Source: Gp6-AA40 sp963742105
Lineage (GTDB): Bacteria; Acidobacteriota; Vicinamibacteria; Vicinamibacterales; UBA2999
DNA: 64,000 nt
Direction: 5' to 3'
Assembly (NCBI GenBank): GCA_963742105.1
Contig: CAVUKN010000004.1
Span: 558,001 to 622,000 of the forward strand
Below the pieces are notes generated by a model. That model searched no databases. It was not told the DNA's origin and saw only the letters and a program-made list of their open reading frames with translations. Below are positions 36,665 through 47,127 of the stretch, one piece after another. A program made the translations under genes and the position numbers. How positions within the stretch are numbered: the stretch's first letter is position 1; each line of letters starts with the position of its first letter.

Positions 36665-37396
36665 ATGTCCTTCGTCTACGCCGTCCGGTCTTCAATCGCC
36701 TACCTCTCGGTGATCCTCTACATCATTGTGGCGGCGCCGTTTGGGTTGTTCCTGGGCGCAGTGCTGCGCTGGAAGCGGGGGCTGTACGCGCTCGGCCACG
36801 CGGGCGTCGGGCTGGCGCTGACGCTGTGTGGCATCCGCTACCGAGTGGCCGGACGGGAGAACATTCCAGCCGGCACGGCCGTCGTCTTCTGCGCAAACCA
36901 TGAGAGCAACGTGGACCCGCCGGTGCTCTTCCAGGCGCTCCACCCGCAGCTGCACATCCTCTACAAGGCCGAGTTGCGAAGCGTTCCGCTGATGCGAACC
37001 GTATTGGACGTCGGCGGATTCGTCGCCGTCGACCGACGCGACCGCGAACAGGCAATGCGTTCGCTCGAGCAGGGCGCCGCCTCGCTTCGCGCCGGCAATC
37101 CGTTCTTGATCTTCCCGGAAGGGACCCGGAGCCGCACCGGGTCGCTGCTCCCCTTCAAGAAGGGAGGCTTCATCATGGCGATCAAGGCCGGGGTGCCGAT
37201 TGTCCCGGTGGCGATCGCCGGCGGCCGCGACGCGATGCGCAAGGGAAGCGCGTTCGTCCGCCCGGTTCACGTCAGCGTCCGCATCGGGCCCCCCGTTCCG
37301 ACCGCGGGCCTGACCGTGGCCGACCGCGACGAGCTGGTCGCACGCGTTCGGGCAGAGGTGCAGTCTTTGCTCGATCAAGGCCCCGTATGGACGTGA
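36665..37396 (+). CDS. plsC: 1-acyl-sn-glycerol-3-phosphate acyltransferase
   Basis: 243 residues from ATG 36665, which places a membrane helix (about 6-40) at the N-terminus. The acyltransferase motifs are complete: NHESNVDPP (H-x4-D), FVAVDRRDREQA, FPEGTRSRTGSLLPFKKG and VPIVPVAI. It acylates lysophosphatidic acid at the inner membrane. It overlaps the following DUF4126 gene by ten bases, so the two are coupled. Confidence 0.93.
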   Translation: MSFVYAVRSSIAYLSVILYIIVAAPFGLFLGAVLRWKRGLYALGHAGVGLALTLCGIRYRVAGRENIPAGTAVVFCANHESNVDPPVLFQALHPQLHILYKAELRSVPLMRTVLDVGGFVAVDRRDREQAMRSLEQGAASLRAGNPFLIFPEGTRSRTGSLLPFKKGGFIMAIKAGVPIVPVAIAGGRDAMRKGSAFVRPVHVSVRIGPPVPTAGLTVADRDELVARVRAEVQSLLDQGPVWT

Positions 37397-37974
37397 TCTC
37401 CACTCTGGGCCGCACGCTCGGATTCTCGTTTGCCGCCGGCGTCAACTTGTATGCGACCGTCGCGCTTCTCGGGCTCGCCGCGCGCTTCGGTTGGGTCAGC
37501 CTTCCTGAGCAATACCAGGCGTTCAACAACGACTGGCTCATCGGCGCGGCAATCGCCATGTACCTGCTCGAGTTCTTCGCCGACAAGGTTCCCTACGTCG
37601 ACACGCTCTGGGACATCGTCCACACGGCTATCCGGCCCGTTGGTGGCGCGCTGATCGCCGTGACCACGCTGGGCCAGGCGTCGCCCGGCACGCAGGCCCT
37701 GATCGCGCTGCTGGGCGGCACAGTCGCCGCCAGCAGTCACCTGACAAAGACCAGCACGCGCGCCGCGGCCAATGCCAGCCCCGAGCCGTTTTCCAACTGG
37801 TTCCTGAGCCTCGGAGAGGACGTGTTCGTGGTCGGTCTCGGGTATCTGGCAATGGCGCACCCGGTGGCGGCGCTCTTCGTCGCCGCGATCCTGCTGGTCG
37901 TTATTGCCTCGTTTGCTCTCGTCATCACTCGGACCGTGCGACGCTGGTTCCGCCGGCGGGCCACGGTTTCGTAG
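37387..37974 (+). CDS. DUF4126 family membrane protein
   Basis: 195 residues with about five membrane helices. The start LGFSFAAGVNLYATVALLGL and the middle FFADKVPYVDTLWDIVHTAIRP are typical of DUF4126. Function is unknown. Its start lies within the last codons of plsC, a common arrangement for coupled translation, which hints at a lipid or envelope role. Confidence 0.85.
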   Translation: MDVISTLGRTLGFSFAAGVNLYATVALLGLAARFGWVSLPEQYQAFNNDWLIGAAIAMYLLEFFADKVPYVDTLWDIVHTAIRPVGGALIAVTTLGQASPGTQALIALLGGTVAASSHLTKTSTRAAANASPEPFSNWFLSLGEDVFVVGLGYLAMAHPVAALFVAAILLVVIASFALVITRTVRRWFRRRATVS

Positions 37975-38202
37975 ACCGTTTCACGGTGCGTCTGCTGGTG
38001 GGCGAGGCTTGCTCAGCCAACTACGCGTACCGGCGACGATGTGCGAGGCGATGCCTCGTCGCCGCGGAGTCTGCGCGCCACGGATGGGGGAGATGGCCGG
38101 ACGCCCAATTCACGGATCGCGCCCTCGCGCGCACGATCTCGCGGACCAACCCCGGCGGGGACTACACTGTCTCCCGCCAGCCAGTCTGATCTGCGAGGGT
38201 CC

Positions 38203-40246
38203 ATGCGCACCTCACTCGGTATCTGTCTGCTCGCATCCGCGGTCGCGATCGTCGGCGCGCAGACGCCTGCTCAGGAACCACAACCTCAGCGACCGACGTT
38301 CCGCGGCGGCATCAATTACGTCAAGGTCGACATGTACGCGTCCACGCGCGACAGCAAGCCGATCACCGACCTGCAGCGTGACGAGATCGAACTGCTCGAG
38401 GACGGAAAGCCCCAGACGGTCAAGGACTTCGAGCACGTGCGGGTGGCGACGAGCGTTCCGCAGGACCTTCGGGTCGAGCCGAATACGGTTACCGAGAGCC
38501 GGGAAATGGCGGCGGACGCACGCGCCCGCGTCTTCGTCGTCTTTCTCGACACCTACCACACGACCGTCGAGGGCTCGGCGAACATGCGCCAGCCGCTGAT
38601 CCGCTTCATCGACCGCCTGCTCGGCCCAGACGACCTGGTGGCGGTGATGACGCCGGAGATGGGGGCATCGGACATCACGTTCGGACGGAAGACCACCGTC
38701 ATCTCGAAGATGCTGGAGCGCGAATGGACGTGGGGGCATCGCGATCGCATCGAAGTGACCAACGTGGAGAAAGAGCAGCTGTACGAGCGCTGCTATGGTC
38801 CCGAGATAGCGCGCGAGATGAAGAATCGGCTGCGCGAGACGAAGAGCCTTGATGCGCTCGACGACCTCGTGCTGTTTCTGCAAGGCGTGCGTGACGAGCG
38901 CAAGGCGATCCTCACTGTCAGCGAGGGTTGGCTGCTGTACTCGCACAGCGAGCTGCTCGCCAAATCGAGCGGCGGGGCACCGGCACCGATTCTCGACCCG
39001 TTCAGTCGCGGGCGACGGGGCGACGGCAGTCAGGGTATCGGGAACGAGTACGCCGAGTGCGAACTCGATCGCGCGATGCTGGCCGACCTCAACGACTCGG
39101 AGAAACTGCGTCGGATTACCGAGGCGGCCAATCGCAGCAACGTCACCTTCTATCCCGTATATCCGCGCGGGCTGGTGGTGTTCGATTCGGCGATCGGCCC
39201 GGAACCACCGCCGCCGCCGGAGCAGGACGCCGCGAACCTGCGGGCCCGTCAGCAGGCGCTCCGGTCGATGGCCGACGACACCGACGGCACGTCGGTGATC
39301 AACACCAATGACATCGAAGGCGCGATGGGGCGCATCGTCGACGACCTCTCGTCGTACTACCTGCTCGGCTACGAATCGACCAACAACAAACTGGATGGCA
39401 AGTACCGGTCGATTTCGGTCCGGGTGAAACGTCCAGGCGTACAGGTCCGGGCCCGACGAGGGTATCGCAGCCTGACGGCTGACGAAGTGATGACGCGCGC
39501 CGATGGTGGAAGTCGTCCGGAAACGACGGCGACCGCTCCGCCCGCTGCCGTTGTCAATCCGCGCGCGCCGTTCCGCCTCCGCTCCACCGCGTGGACGGCC
39601 GCACCCGCGCCTGGTGGTGGTGCGCCGTCGGCTGCGTCGGTCTGGCTGGTCGGGGAACTCGATTTCGCCACCCGGAAGGATCTTGCCTGGAGCAATGGCG
39701 GCAACGCCGACATCTCCGTCGTCTCAGCCGCAGGCGAGCGGGTCGCGTCCATGCAGGTCCCGTTCGCCATCAGTGACGGTGCGTTCACCGTTCGGCTGCC
39801 TGGTGACACGGTGCTCACGCCCGGAGACTATGCGGTCAGGGTCAGAGTCACGCCGCAGGTCGGTCAGGCCCTGCCGCTGACCGATCTTGCGAAGATCGTG
39901 ATCCCGTCCGAGCCGTTACCGCTGGGTGAAAGCTTGATGCTCCGGCGCGGGCCATCGACCGGGCCGCGCTACATGGCAACGGCAGATCCGCGCTTTCAGA
40001 CGCAGCGATCGGATTCGGCTGGAACTCCCCACGCAGATCGAGGGCACCGCGACCGCTCGCATGCTCGATCGCACGGGGAAGCCGATGCAGGTGGCGGTGA
40101 CGATTTCCGATCGGAAGGACGACAGTAGCGGGTTCCGCTGGATCGTCGCCGACGCGACACTCGCACCGCTGGCGCCCGGCGATTACGCGATCGAAGTATT
40201 ACTCGGCGAGGTGAAACAGATCACGCCCTTCAAGATGGTGCCGTGA
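38203..40246 (+). CDS. secreted VWFA-related protein (acidobacterial TIGR03436 type), one frameshift near the end
   Basis: About 680 residues from ATG 38203, with a signal peptide (RTSLGICLLASAVAIVGA). An initial domain has VKVDMYASTRDSKPITDLQ and EIELLEDGKPQTVKDFE. The VWFA-like domain follows, FVVFLDTYHTTVEGS, with a MIDAS-like DTYHT in place of the classic D-x-S-x-S. GYRSLTADEV closes it, and a C-terminal beta-rich part follows. The family is largely acidobacterial. The last 75 residues (GTATARMLDRTGKPMQVAVTI onward) are in another frame; a shift near 40010 restores them. Confidence 0.88.
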
Positions 40247-40250
40247 AAGC

Positions 40251-40354
40251 AATCGTGAATCATGAATCGTGAATCGTGAATGAAGCGCGGAACCGACCTT
40301 CCGCCGCGGTATTTACTACTTCGTGATTCACCATTCACGATTCGCGATTCATGA
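40251..40354. repeat. AATCGTG heptad inverted repeat
   Basis: Left arm 40251-40285 is four AATCGTG-like heptads; right arm 40319-40354 is their reverse complement with a few mismatches, around a GC-rich centre. It fills the gap between two convergent genes and could end both transcripts. Confidence 0.85.
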
Positions 40355-40357
40355 CTC

Positions 40358-41491
40358 CTACCGGCTTCCCAACGAAAAGGTCACCGACCACGGAACGACG
40401 GGGCCGCCGTCGAATGCGAGCAGACCCTCGAGCAGTTCCACCTTGACGGTCTTCAGCGCTTCGAGCGGTGGTGTGAAGCGAATCTGCAGCGCCCGCGCCG
40501 CGGCGTCGTACATCACCTTGGGTTCGAGCGGTGTCGGATCGCCGAGGTAGCTCACACGGATATGGCCCGCAATGGTCGATTCTTTCAAACCGCGGGCGAA
40601 CTGAATGCGGATCGGCGCCGAGGGGCTGACGTCGACCTCATCTTGCGTCGGTGAGCTGAATACCACCTCGACGGGTAGCGGCGGCGGAGGCGGGACGGCC
40701 TCTTCGACCAGGCGCGTGTCGGGGCGGTCCGCGAGAGCAATCTTGGTGGCTGCGATCGACACCAGGCCCCGCTTGCGGCTGACGACGCCGGTGACTTCGA
40801 TCCACTTGTCCGTGTCGATGCGGCGATCGAGATCGAGGTCGAAATTCTTTCCTCGTGGACGGAGACCAGTGACCCAGATCGCGCCCTCGGCCCCACGGAG
40901 GACGAAATCGTACCGCCCGTCGCCCGGCGCTGCCGGCGTGTCGCCGAACAGATTGCGGCCGCGGAAATTGCCGATGACGGTCAAGGTCTGTCCATCGAAC
41001 TTCCACGGTTCCAGGGCAAGAGCGCGGATGGATGGTGTCGTTGCCGGCGCTGCCTCGGTTACGCTGCTCACCTTCAGCAGGAGCTCTTCGCCGGGCTTCG
41101 GCCAGCTTTCTCCAGCACGCTTGTCACCGTAGCCGTTGAGACGCGGGTCGTTGGCGTCGAGGCGTCCGACGTCGATCACCGTCCCGCGGACTTCGACGGG
41201 ACCGCTCTTGGGCGACGCTCCCTCGAACATCACGCGCATCTCCATGTCGTCGGACCGAAGCGTCGGACGCTGCGGGTCATCGGTCAGTTCGCCGCGGAGC
41301 GTCACGCTCTGGAGATGGTAGTAGCCGGGAAATTGCCGCAGTGCATCAATGGTCGTGAAGCGGCGATTGGTCGCCTGGGCGAACGTCACCCCGGCGACGA
41401 ACAGCAGCAGGAGAGCGATGGTTCGTGCGCGCCTGGCCACAATGTCATTGTAGACGCGCGAGGGCTCGGCCAGGGATTCAGATCCAGCCAT
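40358..41491 (-). CDS. exported protein with C-terminal Ig-like domain
   Basis: 377 residues from ATG 41491. After a short polar lead a signal helix (TIALLLLFVAGVTFAQA) is seen, then two OB-like beta domains (VTLRGELTDDPQRPTLRSDD; DKWIEVTGVVSRKRGLVSI), a proline linker and a C-terminal Ig-like segment (SPTQDEVDVSPSAPIRIQF) of the kind found in surface proteins. The frame is continuous upstream into the transporter gene by chance, which is why the start has to be set here. Function unknown. Confidence 0.75.
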   Translation of the reverse strand: MAGSESLAEPSRVYNDIVARRARTIALLLLFVAGVTFAQATNRRFTTIDALRQFPGYYHLQSVTLRGELTDDPQRPTLRSDDMEMRVMFEGASPKSGPVEVRGTVIDVGRLDANDPRLNGYGDKRAGESWPKPGEELLLKVSSVTEAAPATTPSIRALALEPWKFDGQTLTVIGNFRGRNLFGDTPAAPGDGRYDFVLRGAEGAIWVTGLRPRGKNFDLDLDRRIDTDKWIEVTGVVSRKRGLVSIAATKIALADRPDTRLVEEAVPPPPPLPVEVVFSSPTQDEVDVSPSAPIRIQFARGLKESTIAGHIRVSYLGDPTPLEPKVMYDAAARALQIRFTPPLEALKTVKVELLEGLLAFDGGPVVPWSVTFSLGSR

Positions 41492-41616
41492 CGCATGCGC
41501 TCCGTGGCGCCCAAGGCGTTCTGATCCGATTAGCCGCGGCAGCACTGGCCGGATCCACATGGCGCTCCGGAGAACCGTGATCCCACGGGACTGCTGCGCT
41601 GCTGTGCTCTGCGCCG

Positions 41617-43570
41617 CTACGCGATCTTCTTCTGCGCGGCGCGGGCCAGGACGATTGCCAGGGCCAGGAACAGCAGGGCGCCGCAGATCATGCCGGATGT
41701 TCCCTGGTGGAGGAACGGCACGACGCCCGTCACTTCCTCGGCGTCCCGGATGACGTTGCGACCGAATAACACTGCGTAGAGGATCCCCGCGAGCGACCCG
41801 CCGGCGATGAGGCCGGAGCTGAAGAGAGTCCCGGCCCCGACCTCGGACTCCTCTTGCTGGCCGGTTTTCCGCTCCACGTACGCGCGGACGAGTCCGCCGA
41901 CGAAAATCGGCGCGGTGGTCGCGATCGGCAGGTAGGAACCGACGGCGAACGACAGCGAATGGATGCCACACAGTTCGAGCGTGACGGTGATGAACACGCC
42001 GACCAGCACCAGGCCCCAGGGCAGATTCTGGCTGAGCAGCCCCTTGATGATCGTGGACATCAGGGTGGCCTGCGGGGCGGGCAGGGCGTCCGAGCCGATC
42101 TTCATGACGTCGTTCAGGTACAACGTGGTCTGTCCGATCACGAATGCGGATGCAACGACGCCGATCATCAGTCCGATCTGCTGATATCTCGGGGTCGCGC
42201 CGACGAGGAAGCCGGTCTTCAAATCCTGTGACGTCGCGCCCGCGTTCGCCGCGGCAATGCATACGATCGCGCCGACGCAGAGCGCTACGGGCGCGTAGAA
42301 GTCGCCAGTCCAGCCCAGCGACACGAAGATCGTGCAGGTCAGGATCAGCGTGGCGATCGTCATTCCCGAGATCGGATTCGAAGAGGATCCGATCAGGCCG
42401 GTGATGCGCGAGGAGACGGTGACGAAGAAGAACCCGAAGATCAGCAGCAGGATCGCCGCCAGCACATTCCCCTGCGTCGGCATGCCGGGCGTGACCACCA
42501 TGAAGATGCCGAGCAGCAACGAGCCCCCCACGACCACGAGCAAGGGCAGGTCGCGCTCGGTCCGGATGCTCTCGGCCGCGCCCTGACCGGCGCCAAGCGA
42601 TTTCATGCTCTCTCGGAACGACGCGATGATCGTCGGGATGGTTCGTGCGAGCGTGATGAGTCCGGCGGCAAGCACCGCGCCGGCGCCGGTATACCTGATG
42701 TAGGCGCTCCACAACTGGTTCGCGCTCATTTCCGCGATTCGCAGCCCGCTGGCGGGCACGGGCGGAAATGGTCCGGGCATGTAGTTGCCGAGGATCGACA
42801 GCAGTGGCAGCAGCACCAGCCACGACAGCACGCCTCCCGCGAACATCACGCCCGCGATGCGTGGACCGATGACGTACCCCACGCCCATGTACTCGGGCGA
42901 GATATCCACGTTGAGCGTGGCGTTCGGAAAAAAGCTGGTGCGAGCCATCGAGTATCCGACCACCGTGCGAAACAGCTGCACGATCCACGAGAGCGCCTTC
43001 CAGATTGCGCCCGACCGCGAGGCCCTTGAAGACGGTCGTCGCGAGCGCGCCGCCGCGTTCGCCGGCGATCAAGACGTCGGCACAGGCGGCGCCTTCCGGG
43101 TACGGCAGGACGCCGTGCTCCTTGACGATGAGCGGGCGGCGCAACGGCACCATCATCAGCACACCCAGGATGCCGCCCGCGAAGGCGAGCAGGGTGATCT
43201 GTACGTAGTTGAAATACTTTGGACCGTCCGGAGTCAGGAAGAGGAGCGCCGGGATGGTGAAGACGACGCCGCCGGCCACGGATTCGCCCGCGGATCCGAT
43301 CGTCTGAACCACGTTGTTTTCGAGGATCGTCGAGCCGCCCAGCCGCTTCAGCACCGAAATGGCGAGCACGGCGATGGGGATCGATGCGCTCACCGTCAGT
43401 CCGGCACGCAGGCCGAGGTAGACGGTCGACGCGCCGAACACGAGGCCAAACAGAATCCCCAGAATGATTGCTTTGATCGTGAATTCCGCAGGCGATTGCG
43501 TGGCAGGAACGTACGGCTGAAACGTGGGCTTTCCGGCGGATTCCGGGGGATTCCTCGTCACATGCGCCAT
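41617..43570 (-). CDS. OPT-family oligopeptide transporter, one frameshift
   Basis: About 650 residues when repaired. The N-terminal part has FTIKAIILGILFGLVFGAST, SIPIAVLAISVLKRLG and a glycine-rich GSAGESVAGGVVFTIPA. A shift near 43015 moves into the second part (SPEYMGVGYVIGPRIAG, GLIGSSSNPISGMTI, CGIHSLSFAVGSYLPIATTAP). These match the OPT family, proton-driven importers of small peptides or metal chelates. There are about 14 membrane helices. It is divergent from rex, with nine bases between starts. Confidence 0.88.
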
Positions 43571-43578
43571 GGCGCGTG

Positions 43579-44265
43579 ATGGTAGCATTGAACCTTGTGA
43601 ATCAGCCGAACAAGCGCAGGCAGACGCCCGAACAGGTGTCTGAGCTGACCACCAATCGCTTGTCCGTCTACCTGCGATGCCTCAATGAGCTCGACGCGGC
43701 CGGAGTGCAGACGATCTCGTCGCAATCGCTGGCCGAGCAGTTCCATCTCAACGCCGCGCAGATCCGCAAGGACCTCGCGTACTTCGGAGAGTTCGGCGTC
43801 CGCGGTGTCGGCTACTACGTCAAGGAGCTCAGGCGGCACCTGCGACAGATCCTCGGACTCGATCGACAGCTGCGTGTCGCCATCATGGGGGCTGGCAACC
43901 TGGGACTGGCGCTCGCGGATTACCCGGGCTTCAGGCAGGAGGGTTTCGAGATCGCGGCGCTGTTCGATGCGGCGAACGAGAAGATCGGCGAGCGCTCACG
44001 CAGCGGCGTTCCCATCTACGACATCAGGGAACTGAAGAAGGTCGCGCGGCGCGATCGACTCGACATCGGCGTCATCGCCGTGCCCGCGCCCTACGCACAA
44101 CCAGTCGTCGAGCAGGTTGTCGCCGCCGGCATCAAGGCGATTCTCAACTTCTCACCGGGCGCCCTGAAGGTGCCGCCAGACGTGAAGCTCAAGAGCGTCG
44201 ATCTGACCGTTTCGCTCGAGAGCCTCTCGTTCTATCTTGCGCAGGGAGATGAGAGTGGCAGGTAG
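43579..44265 (+). CDS. rex: redox-sensing transcriptional repressor Rex
   Basis: About 228 residues. An N-terminal winged helix (RLSVYLRCLNELDAAGVQTISS; LNAAQIRKDLAYFGEFGVRG) is followed by the NADH-binding Rossmann domain (VAIMGAGNLGLALADYPGF) and domain-swap helix end. Rex represses respiratory and fermentative genes when NADH is low. Start candidates are ATG 43579, GTG 43576 and GTG 43597; the last keeps clear of the divergent transporter start. The moaC start overlaps its end. Confidence 0.95.
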   Translation: MVALNLVNQPNKRRQTPEQVSELTTNRLSVYLRCLNELDAAGVQTISSQSLAEQFHLNAAQIRKDLAYFGEFGVRGVGYYVKELRRHLRQILGLDRQLRVAIMGAGNLGLALADYPGFRQEGFEIAALFDAANEKIGERSRSGVPIYDIRELKKVARRDRLDIGVIAVPAPYAQPVVEQVVAAGIKAILNFSPGALKVPPDVKLKSVDLTVSLESLSFYLAQGDESGR

Positions 44266-44882
44266 ACGGCGAGGCCTGCGCACGCAAGCGCTCGATAACA
44301 CGGGTCCGCCCGCTGAGGCCCGGCGTGCCGGCCTGACGCATGTCGGGCCGCGTGGTCAGGTCCGGATGGTCGACGTGGGCGACAAGGCGGTGACCAGTCG
44401 CGAAGCGGTTGCCGCGGGCGAGATCATCGATGAGCGCGGAAGCGCGGCGTTTGATTCGCTCGGGCAAGGTCAAGAAGGGCGATCCGCTCCAGACCGCAGT
44501 GCTTGCCGGCATCATGGCCGCGAAGCAGACCTCGTCGCTCATCCCGTTGTGCCATCCGCTGCCGCTCTCGCACGCCAGCGTTGAACTCACAGCGACCCAA
44601 CAGGGCTATCGGATCACGGCGCGAGTGCGCACCAGCAGCCAGACCGGTGTCGAGATGGAGGCGCTGACCGCGGTGTCGGTTGCCGCGTTGACGATCTACG
44701 ACATGGTCAAGGCGGTCGACAAGGCGATGGTGATCGGCGGCATCTGCCTGCTCGAGAAACGGGGCGGCAAGAGCGGGGAGTATGTCAGGGGGCAGGGGGC
44801 AGGAAGAGAAGGGGGCAGCGGGCAGCGGGCAGGGGACAGGGGGCAGGGGGCAGGGGACAGGGCGGAGACACGAACGCCGTAG
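44249..44882 (+). CDS. moaC: cyclic pyranopterin monophosphate synthase MoaC, one frameshift and repeat-derived tail
   Basis: The N-terminal strand LTHVGPRGQVRMVDVGDKAVTSREAVA is in one frame; from about 44425 the rest (RLIRSGKVKKGDPLQTAVLAGIMAAKQTSSLIPLCHPLPLSH, with the H in CHPLPLSH, and VEMEALTAVSVAALTIYDM, KAVDKAMVIGGICLLEKRGGKSG) is in another. MoaC works with MoaA in the first step of molybdenum cofactor synthesis. The last 30 or so codons are GGGGCAG repeats translated, giving GQGAG-type words, with no stop until 44882; the true end should be near 44780. Confidence 0.9.
44786..44863. repeat. GGGGCAG heptad tandem repeat
   Basis: About ten units of GGGGCAG, GGGACAG and CGGGCAG type in 78 bases. 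They begin inside the 3' end of moaC and end in the spacer before the drug transporter gene. One strand is almost pure purine, so it could adopt triplex or G-rich structures. Confidence 0.88.
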
Positions 44883-44928
44883 GCCGGGCCTCGCGCAGCA
44901 GGCCCGGCAAACCCCGGAAGCGGTCATA

Positions 44929-46113
44929 GTGTCCGGCCATCGCGCCGGCTATTACCGCCTTGCGCTGATCCTCGGCGCCCAGACGGCGATGGGGCCGCTC
45001 GCCATCGACACGTACCTCCCGGCCCTGCCGACGATCACGCGCCAGTTCAGTGCGAGCGCGTCAACGGTCCAACTCAGTCTCAGCGTCTATTTCATCGGGA
45101 TTGCTCTCGGGCAGGCGGTTTACGGACCACTGTCCGACCGCCACGGCCGCCGTCCGCCGCTGTTCGTCGGTCTTGCTGCTGTTCGTTGCTGGTTCGCTCG
45201 GTTGCGCAGTGGCGCCGAACGTCGGCACGCTGGTCGGCTTCCGCTTCGTCCAGGCGCTCGGCGGTTGTGCGCCGCTCGTGATCCCGCGCGCCGTCGTGCG
45301 CGATCTCTTCGACGAGCGCGATTCGGTGCGCATGCTGTCGGTGCTGATGCTCGTCATGGGCCTCGCGCCCATTCTTGCTCCGCTCATCGGCGGCCAGATG
45401 CTGAAGTATCTGGGCTGGCGCTCGGTCTTCTGGGCCTACGTGGTGTACGGCATCGTGCTGCTGCTCGTCGTCGCCGTCGCGCTCGAGGAGTCGCTGCCGG
45501 TGGAGCGGCGAACGCGACAACCGCGTGAGCGCCGTGCTGCGGACCTACGGCCGCCTGCTGCGGGATTGGCGATACCTGGGATACGTCCTCGCCGGCGGCC
45601 TGGTGTTCGCCGGGTTGCTCGCGTACATCGCCGGATCGCCGTTCATCTTCATCGAGCTGTACGGAATCTCGCCGCAGCGGTTCGGATTGTTCTTCGGCAG
45701 CAACGCGATCGGAATCATCGCCGCGTCGCAGGTCAATCGGTTTCTCGTCCACCGCTACTCGGCGCGTCAGATTCTCCAGGCCGTGCTGTGGATCACGCTG
45801 ACGGCGTCCGTCGGCCTGCTGCTCGGTGCATACACCAACTACGCCGGGCTCGCCGGCATCGTCGTGCCGCTGTGGTTCTTCGTCGCCATGCACGGCATCG
45901 TCTCGCCGAACACGACCGCGCTCGCCATGAGCCCGTACGGCGCCGTCGCCGGTAGCGCGTCGGCGTTGCTGGGCACCGTGCAATTCCTTCTCGGTGCCGC
46001 CGCCGGCTCCCTTATTGGCGCATTCGCCGACGGAACCGCCTCGTCCGTTCGCCACGGTTCTCGCCGTCTGCGGGTTCGGAGCCGTGGCGCTGTTCCGCCT
46101 GACGAGAAGGTAA
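44929..46113 (+). CDS. Bcr/CflA-type drug efflux MFS transporter, three frameshifts
   Basis: Repaired, about 395 residues and 12 helices: LALILGAQTAMGPLAIDTYLP, the D-x-Y-LPALPTI signature of DHA1 transporters, QLSLSVYFIGIALGQAVYGP, LSDRHGRRPPLF (the loop 2-3 motif) and VVRDLFDERDSVRMLS. The last part (MHGIVSPNTTALAM, SASALLGTVQFLLGA) fits Bcr/CflA. Shifts lie near 45175, 45520 and 46035. The start is GTG 44929. It exports small toxic compounds by proton antiport. Confidence 0.85.
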
Positions 46114-46150
46114 AGGGGGCAGGGGCAAAGGGGTCTTTCCCTTGCCCCCT
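46114..46150. terminator. G-rich hairpin between convergent transporters
   Basis: AGGGGGCA (46114-46121) pairs with TGCCCCCT (46143-46150), with further partial pairing inside. It belongs to the GGGGCAG repeat family and overlaps the stop codon of the following minus-strand gene. Confidence 0.7.
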
Positions 46151-47063
46151 ACTTCAACGCCGCGATGATCCACGTCAGGGTGAATGGACTCAGCAGCGTC
46201 GAGATCGCGACGACGCTGGTGACGAAGTTGGGTGCCACTTCGTATTGCAGCGCGAGGATCGTCGTGACGACGGCGGCTGGCATCGACGCCTGAATGACCG
46301 CGGCCTGAAACGCTGCGCCTTCCAGTCCGAGCAGCCGCGCGAATGCCCAACCAAGCAGCGGCGTGACGAATATGCGACAGCGCGACCGCCGTCGCCACCA
46401 CCGACGCGCGCTCCGGCCGAGTGGCGCGCTCCAGCTGCATGCCGAGCACGAGGATCATCAACGGCAGGGCGGCGTCGCTGAGTAGCGATATCGGTCGCAG
46501 CACCGTCTCGGGGAGCGGCAACGTGCGAGCCACATCATCAGTCCGGCCGTCGCCACTGCGTAGATAGTCGGCACGCGCGTGACGCCCCACAGTGCCTGGG
46601 CAACCGAACGGCGTCCGCTGGCGGCGAGGAACACCCCCGCGGTATAGGTGAGGACCGACGAGGACACGAAGTAGACCGACGCAAACGCCAGCGCCTGGCT
46701 GCCGAACGCGAACATCGCCACCGGCAGCCCGTAGTTGCCGCCGTTCGAGAACATCACCACGAGCATCATCGCGATGGTGCTGGGCCGATCGAGACGGAGC
46801 GCCGCAGCGGCAACTCTTGCGAGCACGCCGATCGTACCCATCACCAGCACGCAGAAGAGCGCCATGCGGCCGAAATCCGCGCCGCTGATCGACGATGTGA
46901 CCAGCAGGTGAAAGACCAGGCACGGTGACAGCGCGTTGAAGGTGATGCGCGAAAGCGAGCGCGCGTCGACACCGGAATACCGTGCCAGCAGGAATCCGAC
47001 CGCGGCGAGGACGAAGATCGGGAGGATGTCGCTGGCGAAGATGGGAAGGAGGGTGGCGGACAC
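46149..47063 (-). CDS. AEC-family (auxin efflux carrier) transporter, two frameshifts
   Basis: Starts SATLLPIFASDILPIFVLAAVGFLLARYSG, the usual start of bacterial AEC proteins, and continues LSPCLVFHLLVTSS and MFSNGGNYGLPVAMFAFG, the family's conserved NYGLP loop. In further frames it runs PISLLSDAALPLMILVLGMQLE and AVIQASMPAAVVTTILALQYE to the end at 46149. About 304 residues, ten helices. Substrates in bacteria are usually organic acids such as malate. Confidence 0.85.
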
Positions 47064-47127
47064 GCGATGGGCGGAGCGCGAGGCCGAGCGGCTGCCCTTA
47101 TGGCAGCCGTTCGGCCACTGAATGCCG

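Noticed and set aside
40358..43588. One open frame of 1076 codons on the minus strand
   Set aside because: It joins the start of the OPT transporter, nonsense from a shifted part, and the Ig-like exported protein. Homology and a signal peptide at 41491 show two genes.
44786..44863. CRISPR-like or minisatellite coding repeat
   Set aside because: Units are 7 nt and imperfect; the translated tail is a by-product of an open frame, not a repeat protein.
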